A stretch of 64,000 bases of DNA from Aquibaculum arenosum (lineage in GTDB: Bacteria; Pseudomonadota; Alphaproteobacteria; Kiloniellales; DSM-21159), in assembly GCF_029222965.1 (NCBI RefSeq), contig NZ_JARHUD010000002.1, positions 372,001 through 436,000 of the forward strand, read 5' to 3'. This document shows, in pieces, positions 17,772-27,573 of this stretch. Below the pieces are notes generated by a model that saw only the letters and a program-made list of their open reading frames with translations, did no database searches and had not been told where the DNA came from. Position 1 is the stretch's first letter, and each line of letters begins with the position of its first letter. The position numbers and the translations under genes were made by a program.

Positions 17772-18595
17772 GCACTTCTCAACCCTTTGACCACGCCCCA
17801 AGCTGGGCGGAACTGAATGCCTATGTGGACGGCGAACTCGACAGTGAGGAGGCCGCTCGCGTTGCTGCGGCAGCGGCGGCCGATCACCGCTTGGCCCGTG
17901 AGATCGCGCAACTGGCGGAGTTGAAATCCTCGCTGCAAGCCAGCGCGGAAGCCCTGCCGCCTGAACTGCTGCAAGCGCTGCTCCGCCGTCACCGTGCGCG
18001 CCGGGTCGCGCAAGCGCTGGCCGCCTGCATTCTCTTGGCCGTAATGGCGGGCGGACTCTGGCTGACTTATCCCCGCCTGCAACCGCCTACGCGTCTGGAG
18101 GCGACGCTGCAGACGGCCGAGTCCTTGCACGAGACCTGGCTGCAGGGCGCTGGAGAAGCGGCGGAACCCTCGGCGGGTGTCCTGCTGGCCACCCTCCAGG
18201 ACTTCGGTCTGCCGCTACAGATCCCGGACCTCAGCGATACGCGCTTGAGCATCGCGCATATCGCACTGGCAGGCCCGCAACGCGACGTGCTGCACGTGGG
18301 CTATCTTGGCACCCGGGGTTGCCAGGTAAGCCTGTTGGCTTTCCGAAGCCAGGAGAAGGCGGTCGCCGGCTTCCCCCAGAAACTGACGCATCGCACTGGG
18401 GATGGCGAGGAAGCCTATTTCTGGAAGGGCGGGTCGGTCGCCTATGTGCTTCTGGCCGATGGCATGGAGTCCGAGCGCATGGCGCTCATTGCGCGGGCGG
18501 TGGAGGAGGCAACCCGCCGGCTGGCTCCCATGCCTGCCAAAACCCGCTCCGCATTGGCCCACAATCGCGAGAAAAGTGCCCCCTGTCTGGCCTGA
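17768..18595 (+). CDS. Membrane-bound anti-sigma factor
   Basis: 275 aa. The cytoplasmic N-terminus has the typical SWAELNAYVDGELDSEEAARV pattern, with one membrane helix at about 82-102 (LAACILLAVMAGGLWL) and a periplasmic C-terminal domain of about 170 aa. The zinc-binding HxxxCxxC of ZAS anti-sigma factors is absent. It should sequester the preceding sigma factor until a periplasmic signal, plausibly sulfite, is sensed. Coupled to the sigma gene by ATGA. Confidence 0.85.
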   Translation: MSTSQPFDHAPSWAELNAYVDGELDSEEAARVAAAAAADHRLAREIAQLAELKSSLQASAEALPPELLQALLRRHRARRVAQALAACILLAVMAGGLWLTYPRLQPPTRLEATLQTAESLHETWLQGAGEAAEPSAGVLLATLQDFGLPLQIPDLSDTRLSIAHIALAGPQRDVLHVGYLGTRGCQVSLLAFRSQEKAVAGFPQKLTHRTGDGEEAYFWKGGSVAYVLLADGMESERMALIARAVEEATRRLAPMPAKTRSALAHNREKSAPCLA

Positions 18596-18622
18596 TGCGC
18601 AACCTTTCCGCCATTCGCTGCG

Positions 18623-18668
18623 TTATTCCTCTACCCGCCGGGAATAATTCGGCTCCCTGCGGCGTCTT
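18623..18668 (+). promoter_or_regulatory. Candidate ECF-type promoter with inverted repeat upstream of sorA
   Basis: A GGGAATAA box at 18640-18647 is followed after 15 bases by CGTCTT (18663-18668), the general layout of ECF promoters (-35 box, then CGTC/CGTT-like -10). The box is also the right arm of a perfect 7-base inverted repeat, TTATTCC (18623-18629) and GGAATAA (18641-18647), with an 11-base loop. It sits 78 bases upstream of the sorA start, just downstream of the anti-sigma gene. No matching copy was found upstream of the sigma gene. Confidence 0.4.
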
Positions 18669-18745
18669 CTCTCGATAGCGGAGGGCTGCTCAGCGCCTTC
18701 GTCCACGCGCGCATGCACAGAAACGACGACAGGGAAGGAAAGATT

Positions 18746-19936
18746 ATGCCCGAGGTTATCAATCTGCAGCGCCGCTACCTGCTAGCCGGTACTGCCGCCA
18801 CAGCGGTCGCAGCAGGGACATTTGTGCCAGGCGCCAACCTGCGTGCCAGCGAAGGCAGCGACCTGCCGGAGTATGTGAACTGGAAAGAACCGGAAACGCT
18901 GATCATCCATTCGGATAACACGCTTGAGACCAAGCGCAGCGCCTTCGGCACCGCCAGCATCACGCCGGAAGACCGGCTCTACATTCGCAACAACATCTCC
19001 CCGCCCCCGTCCTCCATTGTCGAGGATCGCGACTCCTGGGAGGTCTCGATCGAAGGTGTGGCCGAGCCGCGCACACTGACCCTGGCCGAACTGAAGACCA
19101 TGGGCATCGAAACCGTGACCATGGTCCTACAATGCTCCGGCAACGGCCGCGCCTACTTCGATCACGATCCCAGCGGCACCCAGTGGCAGCTCGGTGCTGC
19201 CGGCAACGTGATGTGGACAGGGGTGCCTCTGCGCAGCATCGTGGAGGCGCTAGGCGGTGTCGCCGAGGGCGCAGAGTACGTCACCGGAACGGGTGGCGAA
19301 GAACTCCCCGAGGGGATCGACCCACTTTCGATTCTGGTCGAACGCTCGGTGCCGCTCGAGGCGATGGAAGACATCCTGCTGGCCTGGGACATCAATGGGG
19401 AGCCCATTTCGCTGGCGCACGGCGGGCCTTTGCGCATGGTCGTGCCGGGCTACACCGGTGTGAACAATGTGAAGTACATCAAGAAGATCGCCTTCACCGA
19501 GGAGGAGTCACCGGCCCGGATCCAGCAGACTCGCTACCGCCTCATGCCGGTGGGCGAGGAAGGAGGCCCGCAGTGGCCGTCGGTGTGGAAGATGGACGTC
19601 AAGTCCTGGATCACCGGCCCACTCGACAACCGCGGTGCCGGCCCCGTGCTGGTCACCGGTGTGGCCTTCGGCGGCACCACTCCGGTTGACTCTGTCGAGG
19701 TCTCGGTCGACGGCGGCGAGACCTGGCACCAGGCCGATTTCGTCGGCCCCGATCTCGGACGCTTCGCTTGGCGCCCCTTCGTCCTGGCCGTCGACCTGGA
19801 GCCCGGGAACTATATGCTGGTCAGCCGGGCCACCGACAGCGAAGGCAACAGCCAGCCGGAGAACTTCGAACCCAATCAGTCGGGCTACAGCCACAACGGC
19901 TGGCGCGCGCCCGGCGTCGAGATCGCTGTTTCTTAA
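18746..19936 (+). CDS. sorA: Sulfite dehydrogenase/oxidase, molybdenum subunit (SorA/SoxC-like)
   Basis: Periplasmic molybdoenzyme oxidising sulfite to sulfate, 396 aa. A Tat-type leader is visible (LQRRYLLAGTAATAVAAG). The molybdopterin-coordinating Cys is C130 in VLQCSGNGR. GGPLRMVVPGY and GVNNVKYIKKI belong to the oxidoreductase domain, and the C-terminal Mo-co dimerisation domain has VDGGETWHQADF. GGAAGGAA precedes the ATG. It follows a sigma/anti-sigma pair and precedes a monohaem cytochrome, the SorAB arrangement. Confidence 0.9.
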   Translation: MPEVINLQRRYLLAGTAATAVAAGTFVPGANLRASEGSDLPEYVNWKEPETLIIHSDNTLETKRSAFGTASITPEDRLYIRNNISPPPSSIVEDRDSWEVSIEGVAEPRTLTLAELKTMGIETVTMVLQCSGNGRAYFDHDPSGTQWQLGAAGNVMWTGVPLRSIVEALGGVAEGAEYVTGTGGEELPEGIDPLSILVERSVPLEAMEDILLAWDINGEPISLAHGGPLRMVVPGYTGVNNVKYIKKIAFTEEESPARIQQTRYRLMPVGEEGGPQWPSVWKMDVKSWITGPLDNRGAGPVLVTGVAFGGTTPVDSVEVSVDGGETWHQADFVGPDLGRFAWRPFVLAVDLEPGNYMLVSRATDSEGNSQPENFEPNQSGYSHNGWRAPGVEIAVS

Positions 19937-19947
19937 TCCCGCCTTGT

Positions 19948-19984
19948 CCCCCGTCCGCAGCATGGGCGGGGGGCTCCCTTTTTT
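19948..19984 (+). terminator. Intrinsic-terminator-like hairpin between sorA and sorB
   Basis: CCCCCGTCC (19948-19956) pairs with GGGCGGGGG (19964-19972), with one G-U pair and a 7-base loop, followed by GCTCCC and six T residues (19979-19984). It lies in the 63-base gap between sorA and sorB and may attenuate sorB expression. Confidence 0.6.
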
Positions 19985-19999
19985 CAGCGGAACCCTTGG

Positions 20000-20338
20000 A
20001 TGAACCGGACACTGTTTGGGCTGCCGGCACTCGCTGCGACAGCCGTATTGTTCCTTGCTCCCCTCGACGGCGCTCGCGCCGAAAGCGACAGCACACGCGA
20101 ACAGGGCCGTAGCCTCTTCACCGAACAGGCCGAACCGCCCTGCGCGCTTTGCCACACCCTGAAGGACGCTGGGGCCAGCGGCACCATCGGCCCGAGCCTC
20201 GACGTCATGCAGCCCGAATCCGAGATCGTCATGCGCGCCATAACCCAGGGCATCGGCCCCATGATGCCCTACGACGATCTAAGCGAAGAGGAAAAGCAGA
20301 TCTTGGCCGATTACGTCGCCCAGGTCGCGGGCCAGTAA
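20000..20338 (+). CDS. sorB: Periplasmic monohaem cytochrome c, SorB-like electron acceptor of sulfite dehydrogenase
   Basis: 112 aa with a Sec signal peptide (LPALAATAVLFLAPLDGARA), one CALCH haem site (C48, C51, H52) and a candidate axial Met in GPMMPY. It is the size of SorB from sulfite dehydrogenases and lies directly after sorA. It would accept electrons from SorA and pass them to the respiratory chain. Separated from sorA by a terminator-like hairpin. Confidence 0.85.
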   Translation: MNRTLFGLPALAATAVLFLAPLDGARAESDSTREQGRSLFTEQAEPPCALCHTLKDAGASGTIGPSLDVMQPESEIVMRAITQGIGPMMPYDDLSEEEKQILADYVAQVAGQ

Positions 20339-20396
20339 CGCGACGGAAACGCCCTGGCAGGCCGCAGGACAGCCGGGGCGTTCCTCAGTTCTACCA

Positions 20397-21182
20397 TCAG
20401 CCCCAGGCTTTTCGCTGGGCCTCCAGCGAGGCACGGGCCGAATCGCGCAGCAGCGCCACATCGGCATCCTGCAGGATTATACGATAGCCACCGCTTGCCT
20501 TGAGCTGCGCCAGGGAGCGATTCGGGCTGACAATCGCCCCCAGACCGCGACCCGCAGCTCGACAGGCCTCCTCAACCCGTGTGACCATGGCATCGACCTC
20601 CGGCGCGTCCAGCCGGTTGAAGAACCCGGCATCGGCGGCGAGGTCGTTGGGTCCGATGAACAGCAGATCGACGCCCTCAACGGCCGCGATGCTCTCGATG
20701 TTCTCCACCGCCTCACAGGTTTCGATCTGGCAGATCACGAGGAGTTCCTCCTCCTCGAAGCGGCGCAGGTAGTCCTCGAGGTCCAGCCCAAAGCGCGTGG
20801 CGCGCACAATGGAGGCAGCATATCCCCGCTTGCCGCGGGGGGGATAGCGACAGGCAGCGACGGCGGCCTCGGCCTCCTCGGCGGTGTTGACTGAGGGCAC
20901 CATGACGCCGCGCACACCCGCATCGAGGACCCGCTTGATGGCCACGGGGTCGTTTGCGGGGATGCGCGTCAGCGGCAGGCAGCCAGTGCCCTTCATTGCC
21001 TGCATCATGCCAATGGTGTCGCCGATGGAGTGGGGGCCGTGCTCCATATCCATCATGGCACAGTCGTAGCCGCATTCGGCCAGCACTTCAGCGGCCATGG
21101 GCGAGCCCAGTTCAAGCCACACACCGAAGAGCGTTTCCCCTGCTGCCATGCGAGCTTTGGGACCGGGCCGAGATGCTGACAT
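20397..21182 (-). CDS. HpcH/HpaI aldolase/citrate lyase family protein
   Basis: 261-aa class II pyruvate aldolase-like protein. Motifs include LFGVWLELGSP, the metal-site MDMEHGPHS, RIPANDPVAIKRVLDAG, YPPRGKRGYA, and LFIGPNDLAAD. Family members cleave 2-keto-3-deoxy acids such as 2,4-dihydroxyhept-2-ene-1,7-dioate; the actual substrate is unknown. The ATG was chosen with AAGGA about seven bases upstream inside the end of the preceding gene, whose TAA ends four bases earlier. Probably co-transcribed with the Sel1-SPOR gene. Confidence 0.87.
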   Translation of the reverse strand: MSASRPGPKARMAAGETLFGVWLELGSPMAAEVLAECGYDCAMMDMEHGPHSIGDTIGMMQAMKGTGCLPLTRIPANDPVAIKRVLDAGVRGVMVPSVNTAEEAEAAVAACRYPPRGKRGYAASIVRATRFGLDLEDYLRRFEEEELLVICQIETCEAVENIESIAAVEGVDLLFIGPNDLAADAGFFNRLDAPEVDAMVTRVEEACRAAGRGLGAIVSPNRSLAQLKASGGYRIILQDADVALLRDSARASLEAQRKAWG

Positions 21183-21185
21183 CAC

Positions 21186-22730
21186 TTATTCCTTGCGCAG
21201 GGGCTGACAGAAGGCGTCGTCGTTGGAAGTCCGCAGGCGCTCACAGAAAGCGCCGGCGTCCTCTCGACTGCTGAAGCCGCCAGCCAGGACGCGTCGATAG
21301 GCGCCGCGATCGGTTTCGACAGTCTGATAGTGAACAGATCGATCACCCAGCAGATCCGGATGGGTGGCACGAGCCTCCTGCCAGAGCCTGCTCGCCCCTT
21401 CCTGACTTTGCATGGAGCCGAGCCAGACCGCGAAGTCGCTCTCAGCCGCCGAGGATTCGGAGGCGTTGCCACCGCCCGCTGCTGCCACTGGCTCTCCGAC
21501 GTCTGCTGTTTGGCTGTCGGCTGCTGCCTGCGGGACCTCCGGAACCGTTTCGGGCTCAGGCACGGGTTCGAGTGCTGCTTCCGGTTCCGGTGCGGCTTCA
21601 GGCTCTTCGATTGCGTTCTGCTTCGGATCGGCACTCTCTGCCGCCACCTTGGCGCTATCGCTGACCGCACCATTCAGGACGACGGCCTCGCTCATCTCGG
21701 GCGCCAAGACCTCCGCTTCGGACAGGGGCATCTCGGATACCTCCGTCGCGCGCTCGTCCATCGACTCAATGCCCCTTTCCGCCCGTGCCGAGAAGTCACT
21801 GTCTTCGCCTTCCAGGATGGCGGAGATCGTGGCCGACAGCGCGGTTTCCCGGCTGGCGAAGCCGGTCTCTGGTGGGGAAGCGTAACGCGCAGGCGGCGCT
21901 GGATCGACCTGTTCCGGCGGACCGGGTATCGCCGGGATGTCCGGAGCTTCACTCACCTCACGCGTCCCGTCATCGGAGTTGGGCTCTGCCTCCGCCTCCG
22001 CCGAAGGCGGTTCCTGCCTGTCGGGCTGCGGCTCAGGCGTGACCGTGACCTGGCGCTCTTCCTCCGCCGGCGGCTCGTCAACCGCAAGCGGTTCTTCCGC
22101 TTCGGCAGGCGCGCCGACGCCTGCATCCCGCCCATAGCCGTTGCCGCGCGCGCGTTCCTCCCAGGCTGCTGCTTGTCCCGAGTCGCGCTGAACGCCGATC
22201 CCCAGCCGGTAGAACTCGGACAGGCCGAACTGCGCTGCCGGCAGGCCGTTCTCCGCGGCGAGTTCCATCCACTCTGCGGCCCGTCGCAGGCGCGGCGCCA
22301 CGCCAATACCGTTGTAGTAGGCGAGCGCCAGATTGTACTGCGCTTCGGCCTGCCCGGCTTCGGCGGCATTCTGCCAAAGATCGACGGCCCGCTGGCTGTC
22401 ACGCACCAAGCCCCGGCCCTCGAGCAGCAGGAGCGCAAAGTTGGTTTCGGCTGCAAGAGAGCCGCGCTGCATGGCACGGCGATACCAGGTGGCAGCGCGC
22501 TCGGGATCGGCGCCCACGTCTGCGCCCCCCTCCTCGTAGAGCTTGCCCAAGGCAAACTCGGCCTCGGAACTGCCGTTGGCCGCGGCCATCAGCCAATTCA
22601 CTTCGGCCCGCGCCGCATTGCCCTGGCCATAGGCGGCCAGCCCCGCATCGTAATCCTGGCTCCAGGCTTTACCGGGCAAACCGCTCGCCAGAACGAGCGC
22701 AAGATACAAGGGAAGGGTCAGGCGCCCCAT
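21186..22730 (-). CDS. Sel1-repeat protein with C-terminal SPOR domain
   Basis: 514 aa with a signal peptide ending near AWSQ. Sel1-like repeats occupy about residues 28-200 (e.g. AEFALGKLYEEGGADVGAD, AQYNLALAYYNGIGVA, AAQFGLSEFYRLGIGV). A long Pro/Glu/Ala-rich disordered region (about 210-430) follows. The C-terminal SPOR domain (about 430-514) includes DFAVWLGSMQSQ and RRVLAGGFSSREDAGAFC. SPOR domains bind denuded glycan at the division septum, so it is probably a periplasmic envelope protein. Confidence 0.85.
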   Translation of the reverse strand: MGRLTLPLYLALVLASGLPGKAWSQDYDAGLAAYGQGNAARAEVNWLMAAANGSSEAEFALGKLYEEGGADVGADPERAATWYRRAMQRGSLAAETNFALLLLEGRGLVRDSQRAVDLWQNAAEAGQAEAQYNLALAYYNGIGVAPRLRRAAEWMELAAENGLPAAQFGLSEFYRLGIGVQRDSGQAAAWEERARGNGYGRDAGVGAPAEAEEPLAVDEPPAEEERQVTVTPEPQPDRQEPPSAEAEAEPNSDDGTREVSEAPDIPAIPGPPEQVDPAPPARYASPPETGFASRETALSATISAILEGEDSDFSARAERGIESMDERATEVSEMPLSEAEVLAPEMSEAVVLNGAVSDSAKVAAESADPKQNAIEEPEAAPEPEAALEPVPEPETVPEVPQAAADSQTADVGEPVAAAGGGNASESSAAESDFAVWLGSMQSQEGASRLWQEARATHPDLLGDRSVHYQTVETDRGAYRRVLAGGFSSREDAGAFCERLRTSNDDAFCQPLRKE

Positions 22731-22903
22731 GAAGAGTCACACTCGGCTGCTGCAACGCCCGTCACGCTACCCGCCGCCGCCAAAGGGGGCAAGGGCGACG
22801 CATCAGGGTCAGGTAGCTCCGCCAGATGGGAAAAGGCCTACCTCGACCTGCTCTACACCTTTGATTCAGAGCGGATTCGCGCGTTTGCTCTGAGCGCAGT
22901 GGC

Positions 22904-24259
<1,356 letters not shown>

Positions 24260-24426
24260 CTACTCCCCTGAGTGTGTCTCTCCTCTTCACCCAGCCCGGA
24301 ACTAGAGCAGGTCTAGCGCCCCGATGGCAGCGGGCGTGCCTGAATAAACGTACACAAACGGAATCAAAAGCAGGATTCTTGCGTCACAGCGTCGCGCTCA
24401 GAGCAGGGCTGGCGGCAACTGGCCGC

Positions 24427-25128
24427 TTAGTAAGGGGTGCTCGGACTGATCGGCCGACGCAGAAGCGCCACGTCCTTGACCGGCACGTCTATGCTCCAAC
24501 CCCGGCTGGCTGCCAAGTAGCGAAGGGTCTCTTCCCGGTAGAAGACCACGTGGGTCGGGTCCCGCCGATAATGCCAGTCGGCGAAGCGCGCATCATCGGT
24601 CTGAAAGCAGGTCATGAGACCAAGCCAGCCGCCGGGGCGCACCAGCGCCATGAGACGGGCGAACTCCTCAGCCGGCCGATGGAAGTGCTCCGCCGTCTCC
24701 GTGCAGGTCACGAAGTCGTATGTGCCGGCCAAGTCGTCGGTGTTGGGCCGGAAGAAGGGATCATAGAGCGCGACGGCATGGCCCGCTTCCCGCAGCATGG
24801 CCGCCAGCGCCGACGCCGGGCCGCAGCCATAATCCAGACCGTTGGATGAAGCCGGCAGACGCGCCAGCAGCGGGATTGCGAGTTTCGCCAGGAAGCGGCG
24901 GTAACCAGCATCCCCCGAATTGTTCTCATGGGTCAGGTAGAAAACATGCTCTTCCCGCGCACTCAGGCGTAGGGAGGGATCGAGGAAGCGCGCTTCGCAA
25001 AGGCCGCAGCACCAATAGTGCTTCTCCTCGACCTCCAGGAAAGGCTCCGGATTGGGAGCAAGGCACACCGGGCAGCAGGTCGGCACAGAATCAGGAGAAT
25101 GAAAACCGCTCAACTTCGGGGAGGTCAT
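24427..25128 (-). CDS. Class I SAM-dependent methyltransferase with N-terminal zinc-ribbon-like Cys cluster
   Basis: 233 aa from the ATG giving MTSPKLSGFH. Two Cys clusters near the N-terminus (C18/C19/C22 and C40/C41/C44) resemble a zinc ribbon. The methyltransferase domain has the GLDYGCGPAS SAM motif, VALYDPFF, and the FVTCTETAEHF motif IV region. The substrate is unknown; this architecture (Cys pairs plus Methyltransf_23) is common in uncharacterised proteobacterial proteins. Confidence 0.78.
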   Translation of the reverse strand: MTSPKLSGFHSPDSVPTCCPVCLAPNPEPFLEVEEKHYWCCGLCEARFLDPSLRLSAREEHVFYLTHENNSGDAGYRRFLAKLAIPLLARLPASSNGLDYGCGPASALAAMLREAGHAVALYDPFFRPNTDDLAGTYDFVTCTETAEHFHRPAEEFARLMALVRPGGWLGLMTCFQTDDARFADWHYRRDPTHVVFYREETLRYLAASRGWSIDVPVKDVALLRRPISPSTPY

Positions 25129-25201
25129 GCGGATGGGCCTCGTGATCGAGCCGGACATCGCCGAAGGTGGAGACGTGGGCGGTAACACTTTAGCCCGCAG
25201 A

Positions 25202-25226
25202 TCAAAGACTAACTCTAAGTCTTTGA
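25202..25226 (-). other. AT-rich hairpin downstream of tRNA-Arg
   Basis: TCAAAGACT (25202-25210) and AGTCTTTGA (25218-25226) form a perfect 9-base stem with a 7-base loop, six bases beyond the tRNA CCA end. It lacks a T-run, so it may be a 3' processing/termination structure rather than a classical terminator. Confidence 0.4.
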
Positions 25227-25231
25227 GAGAT

Positions 25232-25308
25232 TGGCGGGCCCGTAGGGATTCGAACCCCAGACCTCTTCCTCCGGAGGGAAGCGCTCTATCCAGCTGAGCT
25301 ACGGGCCC
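25232..25308 (-). tRNA. tRNA-Arg (anticodon CCG)
   Basis: A 77-base cloverleaf on the minus strand. Acceptor GGGCCCG pairs fully with CGGGCCC, followed by discriminator G and encoded CCA. The D arm has GCTCAGCTGGATAGAGC. The anticodon stem CTTCC/GGAAG encloses CTCCGGA, giving anticodon CCG. The T loop is TTCGAAT. Confidence 0.96.
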
Positions 25309-25366
25309 GCGTGCGAGCGGACATTAGCCGAGGGGGCGGCATCGAACAAGCCCGCTGGAGGGTCAT

Positions 25367-26458
25367 TTACCCTTCCCGCTGCTCCACCTCCTGGGCGTGT
25401 TCTTCGGGAAGACGCTCGACCGTCGAGGGCAAGGTTCCGGTCGGATTATCGATCCAGGCAGCAATGTCATCAATCACCCGCGGTCCCTGCAGATCGCGGG
25501 TCAGCAGGTGCCAGCCTTCAGGATAGCGCAGGAAGCGATGACCGGCCTCTTGCGGCATCTCCTGCCAAAGTCGTTCCACTGGCTCGGGGGGAATGATTTC
25601 GTCCCGCTCGCCATAGAGCAGCAGGGTGGGAGTGTGCACGGCCGGACCGGCCGCCAGGGCCCGGTCCATCAGGTCGACAAGCCCGGCAATGGTATCGATG
25701 CGTGCACTCCCGAGCACCAGGGGGTCGCGCCCCAGAGCGCGCAGCATTTCGATGTTGTCCGAGGCCTGGCGGCGCACGCTGCTGGCCGAGGGGCGGAACC
25801 AGGGGACGGTGCGCAACGCCACCCAAAGCCCCACTCGCTGATACCAGGGCTGTGTTTCCCGCGCCCAGACGGCCGGTGCAGAGAGAATCAGGCCATCCGC
25901 ATCCAGGCCCTCCGGCTCGGCTTCGGCAGCCAGCAGGACAGCGCCGCCCATGGATTCCCCGAAAAGGTAAAGCGGAACCCCCGGAAAGGTGCCGCGCAAC
26001 TGAGCGGAGACAGTGCGAACGTCGGCGGTCATCACCTCGCCGCCAGCCCAAAGTCCGGTGTTGGGACTCTCGCCAAAGCCTCGCTGATCGTAGGCAAAAA
26101 CCGCAATGTCCTGTTGAGCCAAGGCCTCACCGAGTGGCGCAAAAGCATGGGCGTAGTCGTTGAAACCATGCAAGGCGAGGATCACCGCCCGGGGTTCCTC
26201 TTCCAGCGGCAACCAAGCTCGTACCGCCAGTTCGAGGCCATCGGAGCTGAGAAAATGCCCGACGTGCGTGCGATAGCCGCGTTCCTCCTCCGCGCTCGCT
26301 TTTTCGGCCAAGCTGAAGCCCGGGCTGTGGTTCTCGGAGCCGCCAGGCGCCTGCACAGGTGTGCAGGCCGTCGCCACCAGGAACAGGGCAGAAAAGACCC
26401 CGACGCCAAGCACGACGCGGCGAGCGAGCCAGTCCTTAGCCTTGCACAGCCCCGACAT
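25367..26458 (-). CDS. Lipoprotein alpha/beta hydrolase (monoacylglycerol lipase-like)
   Basis: 363 aa. A lipoprotein-type leader ends LVATAC, so the mature protein is probably lipid-anchored. The fold is Hydrolase_4: ALHGFNDYAHAF (oxyanion region), YDQRGFGES, nucleophile elbow GESMGG, and a candidate acid in LLLYGERDEII. The catalytic His is probably in YPEGWHLL. The substrate is presumably a short ester or lipid. Its start overlaps the 3' end of the upstream ABC ATPase gene by 23 bases, so the two are co-transcribed. Confidence 0.87.
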   Translation of the reverse strand: MSGLCKAKDWLARRVVLGVGVFSALFLVATACTPVQAPGGSENHSPGFSLAEKASAEEERGYRTHVGHFLSSDGLELAVRAWLPLEEEPRAVILALHGFNDYAHAFAPLGEALAQQDIAVFAYDQRGFGESPNTGLWAGGEVMTADVRTVSAQLRGTFPGVPLYLFGESMGGAVLLAAEAEPEGLDADGLILSAPAVWARETQPWYQRVGLWVALRTVPWFRPSASSVRRQASDNIEMLRALGRDPLVLGSARIDTIAGLVDLMDRALAAGPAVHTPTLLLYGERDEIIPPEPVERLWQEMPQEAGHRFLRYPEGWHLLTRDLQGPRVIDDIAAWIDNPTGTLPSTVERLPEEHAQEVEQREG

Positions 26459-27458
26459 CGCCTCTCCCGGACGAATCGTCCGTCGCGTGCGCCCCGCTGG
26501 TGAGCTGCAGGAAGATGTCTTCCAGGTCGGCTTCTTCCGTTCGCAGGTCGGCCACCGTCAAACCGGCCCGCGAAAGGGCTTCGAGTATGTACGCCACGGG
26601 GCTCTCACTGGCCTTGTAGCGGAAGACCAAGCGGTTCGATGCGGCCAACTCCGGAGCAAAGGCTTCCAGCTCGGGCGGCGTGACCCGCAGGTCCCCTTCC
26701 ACCGTCACCTGCAACTCCTTGTTATCAAGCCGCTGCAAGAGCTGCTCTTTCGGCTCGCAGGCGATCACCCGACCGTAGTTGATGATGGCGATGGTATCGC
26801 AGAGTTCCTCGGCTTCTTCGAGATAGTGCGTGGTCAGAAGCACGGTCGTGCCGGCGGCATTGAGAGCACGCACCTGCGACCAAAGCTGCTGGCGCAATTC
26901 GATATCCACACCGGCAGTCGGCTCGTCGAGCACCAGAATTGGCGGCGCATGCACCATGGCCTTGGCGACCATGAGGCGTCGGCGCATACCGCCGGAGAGC
27001 GTGCGGGTGTAGGCGTCCGCCTTGTCCAGGAGCCCCAGGCTTTCGAGGATCTCATTGGTGCGCCGTTCGCGCTTCGGGACGCCGTAGAGGCCAGCCTGCA
27101 GTTCCAGCAGTTCGTGAGGCGTGAAGAAGGGGTCGATATTGAGTTCCTGCGGCACCACGCCGATGGAGGCCCGGGACATACGCGTGTCGCGGTCGATGTC
27201 GTAGCCCCAGATCGCGGCCTGGCCGCTGGTCTTGCGCACCAAGCCCGCGAGAATGTTGATCAGTGTCGACTTTCCTGCGCCATTAGGGCCGAGCAGTGCG
27301 AAGAGCGAGCCGCGCGGCACCGTGAGATCGATGTCGTGTAGCGCGACTTTTTCCGGGCTGCGACCGCTGCCCTTGTAAACCTTCCTCAGGCTGGAAACGG
27401 ACACGGCGTCCCGAGGAAGCTGGGCAGTTGCGGGGGTTTTCTTGTCTTGCAGTTGCAT
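26436..27458 (-). CDS. ABC-2 type transporter ATP-binding protein (YadG-like)
   Basis: 340 aa with one nucleotide-binding domain: Walker A GPNGAGKS, Q-loop region GVVPQELNID, signature LSGGMRRR, Walker B ILVLDEP, and H-loop TTHYLEE. A C-terminal accessory region follows (EADLEDIFLQLTSG). Such ATPases normally sit next to an ABC-2 permease (YadH), but the next gene in the operon is a lipoprotein hydrolase and no permease is seen nearby. ATG start; divergent from the zinc-finger gene. Confidence 0.88.
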   Translation of the reverse strand: MQLQDKKTPATAQLPRDAVSVSSLRKVYKGSGRSPEKVALHDIDLTVPRGSLFALLGPNGAGKSTLINILAGLVRKTSGQAAIWGYDIDRDTRMSRASIGVVPQELNIDPFFTPHELLELQAGLYGVPKRERRTNEILESLGLLDKADAYTRTLSGGMRRRLMVAKAMVHAPPILVLDEPTAGVDIELRQQLWSQVRALNAAGTTVLLTTHYLEEAEELCDTIAIINYGRVIACEPKEQLLQRLDNKELQVTVEGDLRVTPPELEAFAPELAASNRLVFRYKASESPVAYILEALSRAGLTVADLRTEEADLEDIFLQLTSGAHATDDSSGRGDVGAVQG

Positions 27459-27573
27459 GGCTTGATGACTTAAGTCACCCGCCGCCGGGGTGCAAGGCAG
27501 CGATCGCTGCCGTTGCCAGCGAAGCGAGGCCCACTATGATCGGTGCAGAACTGCAAGTCGTTGGAGGGGTTGG

